A stretch of 54,295 nucleotides of DNA from JBFWWW01 sp050245975 (GTDB taxonomy: Bacteria; Pseudomonadota; Alphaproteobacteria; Rhizobiales; Hyphomicrobiaceae), in the NCBI GenBank assembly GCA_050245975.1, contig JBFWWW010000002.1, positions 1 through 54,295 on the forward strand, read 5' to 3'. A program made the translations under genes and the position numbers. The notes under the pieces were generated by a model that was not told the DNA's origin, did not search any database, and saw nothing but the letters and a program-made list of their open reading frames with translations. This document shows positions 53,401-54,295 of this stretch, one piece after another (position 1 is the first letter of the stretch; the number at the start of each line of letters is the position of its first letter).

Positions 53401-53891
53401 CGCGCCTTCAGTCCGCCTTCGAAACGGTCAACGGACACTTCCAGTCGCTCTTCACGACCTTGTTTGCCGGGGGCGAAGCCCGTCTTGAAATGATCGAGGG
53501 CGAGGATCCGCTGGAGGGTGGACTGGAGATCATCGCCAAGCCGCCGGGCAAGAAACCCGCGACCTTGTCGCTGCTGTCCGGCGGCGAGCAGACCCTGACG
53601 GCCCTGGCGCTGATCTTCGCGGTTTTTCTAACCAATCCGTCACCGATCTGCGTGCTCGATGAGGTCGACGCGCCGCTCGACGACGCCAACGTGGACCGCT
53701 TCTGCACGCTGATGGAAAAGATGGCGGCCGATACCGCAACCCGGTTTCTGGTCATCACGCACCATCCCATGACCATGACCCGCATGAACCGGCTGTTCGG
53801 CGTGACGATGGGCGAGAAAGGCGTGAGCCAGCTCGTGTCGGTCGACCTCGAAACGGCGCAAACATTCAACAACAACACTGCAGCGGCTTAG
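50424..53891 (+). CDS. smc: Chromosome segregation protein SMC
   Basis: This 1155-aa condensin ATPase has an N-terminal Walker A G-P-N-G-C-G-K-S-N (about 31-39) and long coiled coils (about 170-500 and 640-950). A central hinge spans about 510-620, and the C-terminal signature L-S-G-G-E-Q-T-L-T-A-L-A with Walker B V-L-D-E-V-D-A-P-L-D completes the head. The hinge is shorter and more divergent than in Gram-positive SMC, as I expect for this class. With ScpA/ScpB it organises the chromosome. ATG 50424 was chosen for the M-H-I-N-R-L-R-L-L-G-F-K-S-F start. A HAD gene starts 4 nt after its stop. Confidence 0.97.
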   Translation: MHINRLRLLGFKSFVEPTELVIERGLTGVVGPNGCGKSNLLEALRWVMGETSHKSMRASSMDDVIFSGTNNRPARNSAEVTIFIDNSDRKAPAEFNDNDMLEVTRRIEREAGSAYRINGREARAREVRILFEDAATGARSPALVRQGQIAELVNAKPEQRRRILEDAAGIAGLHSRRHEAELRLKAADANLARIHDVLGQLNSQVESLKRQARQARRYKEISADIRKAEAIVFHLSWLEAQAAVDSEEAALAAALEKVAAVTATEAAAVTLEARCAEQIAPWREKEAERAAALHRLSVERDNFEREAKRTADRQAELASRVEQLKSDIAREEASITEAADAIARLAEEQASIEETTGLAAEFEKKALAAYDEAQTSLGGAEAKLSELTTAVAEDRARRKSLQAQRAERNEQVAKLQRQLIALEAQTREIIGRAPDASKLRETAELADRLVAEIAEIEDLAVKAEQHTETAATAAKATAEAAAAATLAAGQLKTEVETLGKVLLPVSDSDYPPILDQISLPRGFEMALAAALGDDLDAPAVEDAPVHWKRIGGDSGDAELPDGAEALHLHVSGPPELNRRLRQIGLVPREDGARLQILLAPGQRLVSLEGDLWRWDGFVAAAHGTTAAAARLAERNRMGSLEAEETLARTAADTAARAAAEAAARHQAAEADERRLRQLGREAQSRLVSARETLTGMERQARETESRLAAVTDARGRIEETLAEATEKLDELQTALNGMPPPEPQEAELASVQKIVADLRTAVTDARSELLTLEREHRVRTERLTAIVVERERWQSRSAGATRQIETLKVRATEAGSELAELADLPAKIAAQRGKLLTELSTAEAARQEVADQLALAETEHRKAAQDLRLAQNAVANEREARARIETRLEGARVRRSEEGRKIREALDCAPDGCLAVAGIAADAKLPPLPEISASLTRMKADRERLGGVNLQADDELVRLSEQFTALDGERADVEEAISKLRSGISQLNREGQTRLQSAFETVNGHFQSLFTTLFAGGEARLEMIEGEDPLEGGLEIIAKPPGKKPATLSLLSGGEQTLTALALIFAVFLTNPSPICVLDEVDAPLDDANVDRFCTLMEKMAADTATRFLVITHHPMTMTRMNRLFGVTMGEKGVSQLVSVDLETAQTFNNNTAAA

Positions 53892-53895
53892 CCCC

Positions 53896-54295
53896 ATGAA
53901 CATTCTGTTCGATCTCGACGGAACGCTTGTCGATCCGAAAGCCGGCATCGTGGCGTCCATCCGGTATGGGCTCGAGCGTCTCGGCCACACGCCCCCGCCG
54001 GCGGACGAACTCGCCTGGGTGATCGGCCCGCCGCTGCGCCAGGCCTTCCCGATGCTGGGTGTTGCCGCCAATGACGTGGAAAAGGCCGTCGGCTATTACC
54101 GCGAGCACTACCGCGACGGCGCAATGTACGAGGCGCAGGTGTACGCCGGGATTCCCGAAGCGCTCGACCTGCTGCTGTCGGCCGGCCACCGGCTGTTCAT
54201 CGCCACGGCCAAGCCGCACGTCTTCGCCGGGCCGATCCTGCAGCATTTCAAGCTCGCCCGCCGCTTCATCGGCATCTACGGTCCCGAGCTCGACG
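53896..54295 (+). CDS. HAD hydrolase, phosphoglycolate phosphatase-like (5' part)
   Basis: The frame starts at ATG 53896 and runs off the right edge, giving about 133 residues. It has HAD motif I D-L-D-G-T-L-V-D (about 6-13) with nucleophile Asp, an alpha-helical cap domain (about 15-85), Y-A-G-I-P-E-A-L near 88 and motif II I-A-T-A-K-P near 103. Motifs III and IV lie outside the window. It resembles Gph/PgpB-like phosphatases of the HAD-IA group; the substrate is not determinable. It is 4 nt after smc, so co-transcribed. Confidence 0.88.
   Translation, partial: MNILFDLDGTLVDPKAGIVASIRYGLERLGHTPPPADELAWVIGPPLRQAFPMLGVAANDVEKAVGYYREHYRDGAMYEAQVYAGIPEALDLLLSAGHRLFIATAKPHVFAGPILQHFKLARRFIGIYGPELD

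Noticed and set aside
50334..53438. Long open frame (over 1000 codons) on the minus strand opposite smc
   Set aside because: It is a GC-rich shadow of smc: no start region, Arg/Ala/Leu-biased low-quality protein, no domain, and smc itself is complete and unmistakable.

Overview
The window is about 54 kb of GC-rich chromosome that reads as an alphaproteobacterium, most likely Hyphomicrobiales (Rhizobiales). The basis is gene order and family type: 4.5S RNA-dnaX-ybaB-recR, def-fmt, pheA/kdsB/membrane cytochrome c, a YejABEF peptide transporter, a complete Cpa/Tad pilus locus in alphaproteobacterial order, and mutY / DUF721 / two DsbA-like genes / smc. The genus cannot be fixed from the sequence alone. 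Two genes are cut by the window: a ceramidase-like membrane protein at the left edge and a HAD phosphatase at the right edge.

Region 1 (1-4 kb) is the accessory part. A tRNA-Leu(UAA) is followed by a less GC-rich gene for a HEPN-domain protein and a NUDIX gene whose 3' end, stop codon and hairpin are duplicated as a 72-bp tandem repeat. Then comes a compact RNA cluster: an unusual tRNA-Pro(UGG) with A37, rtcB (RNA ligase), an unusual tRNA-Arg(UCU)-like gene, tRNA-Ser(GCU), a perfect 12-bp palindrome, and tRNA-Gly(UCC). The two tRNAs flanking rtcB both break near-universal tRNA rules. This rtcB-tRNA unit is my first choice for an undescribed system.

Region 2 (4-12 kb) is mostly minus strand: a GFA-fold protein lacking the usual central cysteines, an acyl-CoA ligase, a 32-aa membrane protein, an unknown 89-aa protein, and a clear gene chimera. 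In the chimera the N-terminal half of an MFS transporter is joined in frame to a molybdopterin oxidoreductase of the MsrP/sulfite-oxidase type. A secreted protein, def-fmt and a retropepsin-like protease follow.

Region 3 (11-20 kb) is housekeeping: recR, ybaB, dnaX and the SRP RNA on the minus strand; nudC; an OpgC-like acyltransferase translationally coupled to an SGNH-type exported protein; then pheA, kdsB and a membrane-anchored cytochrome c.

Region 4 (20-33 kb) is a plus-strand transporter operon (two tandem yejA-type binding proteins, yejB, yejE, yejF) running into a hydroxyacid reductase and two small unknown genes. Opposite lie a zinc-ribbon membrane protein, an NlpC/P60 hydrolase and an M17 aminopeptidase. 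With the Yej importer these could form a peptide uptake and degradation group, and a GST follows.

Region 5 (33-46 kb) is a complete Tad/Flp pilus locus. The minus-strand run is flp, cpaA, cpaB, cpaC, cpaD, cpaE, cpaF, tadB, tadC. A convergent tadD ends at a shared strong terminator. A divergent plus-strand arm carries a pilus N-domain protein and two TadE/TadG-type pseudopilins. A 457-bp AT-rich region separates the two arms.

Region 6 (46-54 kb) holds a TetR regulator, mutY, a DUF721 (DciA-like) gene, a tandem pair of DsbA-like thiol oxidoreductases (one Tat-exported, one lipoprotein), smc, and the start of a phosphoglycolate-phosphatase-like HAD gene.
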